From the NCBI GenBank assembly GCA_002007745.1, contig CP019882.1, forward strand, positions 1,116,001 to 1,180,000: a DNA stretch of 64,000 nucleotides, written 5' to 3'. The notes below the pieces were generated by a model. The model was not told where the DNA came from. It saw only the letters and a list, made by a program, of their open reading frames with translations, and did no database searches. The position numbers and the translations under genes are program-made. This document shows, one piece after another, positions 62,050-64,000 of the stretch. Position 1 is the first letter of the stretch, and the number at the start of each line of letters is the position of its first letter. Source of the DNA: Mycolicibacterium litorale. Its GTDB lineage: Bacteria > Actinomycetota > Actinomycetes > Mycobacteriales > Mycobacteriaceae.

Positions 62050-62426
62050 CCGCTGAAACCATCACCGGGCAAGTCGCGTTCATCGAGGACGACCACACAC
62101 TGGTCATCAACCGCGGCACCGAGGCCGGGGTAGCGGTGGGCATGGTCTTCGCGGTCAACGCCGACACCGGTCCGGTGATCACCGATCCGGAATCCGGACG
62201 AGAGCTGGGGCGGCTACGCCGGGAGAAACTCCGGGTGCGGGTGTTCGACGCGCAGCCGCTGTTCGCCCGTGCGCACACCTTTGTCAGGACCGACGATCTC
62301 TACGGCCTGCTCCAGATCCCCTTCTTCGCCGCTTCGGGTGACGATGCCGTCACCGTCGACGTGGGCGACGCCGTCGAGTCGATCCATCGCGAACCGAGCG
62401 CGCGTCGCGCGATCGGACAGTGTTGA
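62046..62426 (+). CDS. Small SH3-like (FlgT C-terminal-like) domain protein
   Basis: 126 residues. The pattern TGQVAFIEDDHTLVINRGTEAGVAVGMVFAV matches the SH3-like fold found at the C-terminus of FlgT and other envelope proteins, here as a stand-alone cytoplasmic-looking protein without a signal peptide. It is translationally coupled to the membrane protein before it. Mycobacteria have no flagella, so the role is not motility. Confidence 0.65.
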   Translation: MTAETITGQVAFIEDDHTLVINRGTEAGVAVGMVFAVNADTGPVITDPESGRELGRLRREKLRVRVFDAQPLFARAHTFVRTDDLYGLLQIPFFAASGDDAVTVDVGDAVESIHREPSARRAIGQC

Positions 62427-62433
62427 GGGTCGA

Positions 62434-64000
62434 TCACGCGACGCTGGTTGCCGTTCCACTGGTGGACTGAGTCAGCGCCGAGACCACGGTGAGGTCGTAG
62501 TCGGAGGCTTGCCAGGCCTTCATGAACGCGCTCAATGAGAATTCTTGGCCCCCGGTCGGTAGCGCGCTGTCGTTGACCCACACCTTGCCGTTGGCCACAT
62601 CGACCTTGAGCACCTGGATTTGGTGGTTGTAGGTGGTGAAGTCCGGGTTCGCCGACCCTGGCTGCCACCCCTGGCGCGACGAATACAACGCATTGTTGTT
62701 GATGCCAACGGTGATCGCCTTCCCTTGCGCCAGTGCCGCATTCATGTCATTGAGCGCACGCTGGCCGTCTTCCAGCGTCGCGCGCGCGATCCGGTTTCCG
62801 TTCGCGTCGTAGGTGCCGTAGGTGGTGTTGGTCGCGGTGACCGCCCAATGCTGTTCCATCAGCCGTACGGCGTCCTTGGGCCAAGCACCCATCTCGATTC
62901 GCTCGCTGAGGAACATCTTTCGCCCGGGCAGGACGATGCTGTCCAGTTCCTTGGCCCACTCCACGACGGTGTCCTCGTCCTCGGTCTCGGTATGGGTGAC
63001 CTGCGCCGCAGCCATCGCCGACGACATCAACACGCAGTTCCAGTAGTTCTGGAATCGATGCAACTCAGCCAGCTCGGCAACGTCGCCGCCGTAGACACCG
63101 GTGCCGGTGACGGTGACGTTGATCTGCTGGTCGACGCTGTCGGGTTTGGCAATCCCGAGCGTGACCGCCACCGAGTGCAGAGCGCTCTGGACGAAGCCGG
63201 CGAATCCCGGCAACTGTGCGCTGACGCCGTTGTTCACGGTGATCACAAAGCTGTCGCTGATACCGGGATTCACCAACTCCGAATACGCGGTGTAGGTGTA
63301 TCGGCCGGTCTTCTCGTCGAACGACAGGGTGCCGTACTTGGGTTGGTCCTTGATCGAGTAGGTAACCGGAAAACCGTTGTTGCCGCTGGCATTGAGATCG
63401 ACCGTGATCTGTTTGTTCGATCCCCATTGGCCCCACACATTCGGCGCCACAGTCGGTGCCTGATTGAAGAAGATGTAGGACAGCTGGTGGGTCAGTTCGG
63501 ACCACATCGACTGTAATGTCGCCAGTGGCGAGGCCGCGATGGCACTTACCGTGGCAGTCGTTGCAGCGTAGGCAATTTCAGATCGCGACGCAGCGGCGGA
63601 AAACGTCGGTGATGCCGCACCGGGAGCGCCCTGATTCCCGTCGTCCCCGTACTCGCCGTTCTTGCCGGGCGTCCGGTAGGTGCTCACCCCGCCGGTGCCG
63701 TAGTTGCCATAGTCGCCACCGCCCCCGCCGCTGCTCTGGCGGGGCCCGCCGGATCCGCCGGTTCCGCCGTCGCCGCCGTTGCCCCCGTTGCCGCCGTTGC
63801 CGCCGTCGCCGGTGACCCCCTGACCTCCCTGGCCTCCCGCTCCTGCCGGACCGCCGGTTCCGCCGTCACCGGCCACTGTGGTGGCCGTCCCCGGCCCACC
63901 CACTCCGCCCGTGCCGCCATTGCCGCCGTTGCCGCCCTGGCCTCCGGTGCCGTTGCTCCAGCCGGCCCTACCGCCGTTGCCGCCCCAGCCGCCCGAGCCG
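62434..64000 (-). CDS. PGRS-type glycine-rich protein with cadherin-like and C39-like peptidase domains (5' end outside window)
   Basis: The 3' part of a gene that continues beyond the right edge; 522 codons are visible. From the edge inward, about 110 residues are GGxGGx repeats of PGRS type (GGNGGNGG, GGTGGSGG). A linker follows, then a cadherin/Ig-like domain (APTVAPNVWGQWG to DSFVITVNNGV). The C-terminal 190 residues look like a C39-family papain-like peptidase: candidate C in NYWNCVLMSS, and H in TYNHQIQVLKVD followed by VWVNDS. The PGRS region implies surface exposure, and the end domain implies peptide cleavage. Whether a PE domain starts the protein cannot be seen. Confidence 0.8.
   Translation of the reverse strand, partial: GSGGWGGNGGRAGWSNGTGGQGGNGGNGGTGGVGGPGTATTVAGDGGTGGPAGAGGQGGQGVTGDGGNGGNGGNGGDGGTGGSGGPRQSSGGGGGDYGNYGTGGVSTYRTPGKNGEYGDDGNQGAPGAASPTFSAAASRSEIAYAATTATVSAIAASPLATLQSMWSELTHQLSYIFFNQAPTVAPNVWGQWGSNKQITVDLNASGNNGFPVTYSIKDQPKYGTLSFDEKTGRYTYTAYSELVNPGISDSFVITVNNGVSAQLPGFAGFVQSALHSVAVTLGIAKPDSVDQQINVTVTGTGVYGGDVAELAELHRFQNYWNCVLMSSAMAAAQVTHTETEDEDTVVEWAKELDSIVLPGRKMFLSERIEMGAWPKDAVRLMEQHWAVTATNTTYGTYDANGNRIARATLEDGQRALNDMNAALAQGKAITVGINNNALYSSRQGWQPGSANPDFTTYNHQIQVLKVDVANGKVWVNDSALPTGGQEFSLSAFMKAWQASDYDLTVVSALTQSTSGTATSVA

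Noticed and set aside
63700..64000. Dense short repeats resembling a CRISPR array or minisatellite
   Set aside because: The period follows GGx codons in one open frame; this is PGRS-type coding repetition without spacers.

Overview
The window is a high-GC actinobacterial chromosome segment, almost certainly from a fast-growing Mycobacterium/Mycolicibacterium. The evidence is the order rplN-rplX-rplE-rpsN-rpsH-rplF-rplR-rpsE-rpmD-rplO, sppA, a block of TIGR00027-type methyltransferases, secY-adk-map-sigL-rslA-marR, then mmsB-acyl-CoA dehydrogenase-mmsA. This matches the known Rv0712-Rv0753 order of M. tuberculosis. A PGRS-like gene and GjpA-type surface proteins agree. Starts are often GTG, and ATGA/GTGA stop-start overlaps are common.

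Layout. 1-12952: the 3' end of the formylglycine-generating enzyme gene, then an accessory metabolic island: DUF1275 protein, multi-pass transporter, MFS exporter, PucR regulator, and a tightly coupled run encoding a GlcG-like protein, a heme-oxygenase-like diiron oxidase (HDO), a Rieske ferredoxin, an FAD ferredoxin reductase, an aldehyde dehydrogenase, a second Rieske protein, a gamma-glutamyltransferase-like hydrolase and a RidA protein. 12953-17501: spc-type ribosomal protein operon with a promoter, a structured leader and a strong terminator. 17506-24867: LLM oxidoreductase, SppA, five tandem SAM methyltransferases. 25152-29657: secY-adk-map, then SigL, its anti-sigma factor RslA, and a MarR regulator. 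29661-33802: two 2-oxoglutarate oxygenases and an NCS1 permease, divergent from an XRE-cupin regulator. 33808-37378: valine catabolism (mmsB, acyl-CoA dehydrogenase, mmsA). 37537-41227: DctS/DctR two-component system and DctA. 41575-42294: a small hypothetical gene and a tRNA. 42305-48794: XRE-cupin, amidohydrolase and PotABCD-type ABC transporter operon. 49006-64000: DHFR-like protein, two GjpA-like exported proteins, a secreted NlpC/P60-like protein, a GntR-aldolase-MFS-nitrilase locus, an epimerase, a GH16 glucanase, a PE-PPE-fold exported protein, a VOC protein, a membrane/SH3-like pair, and the 3' part of a PGRS-type protein with a C39-like peptidase end.

The strongest candidate for an undescribed system is the PucR/HDO/two-Rieske/reductase/ALDH/GGT/RidA cluster (4234-12952). 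It contains an oxidase with all six expected diiron ligands, its own apparent electron-transfer chain and downstream aldehyde, gamma-glutamyl and enamine chemistry. A second candidate is the NCS1 permease with two oxygenases (29661-33092).

Four genes (sppA, rslA, the NCS1 permease and an MFS transporter) are broken by a one-base change at runs of G. Because all four share this feature, base-calling error is the first explanation to test before calling them pseudogenes.
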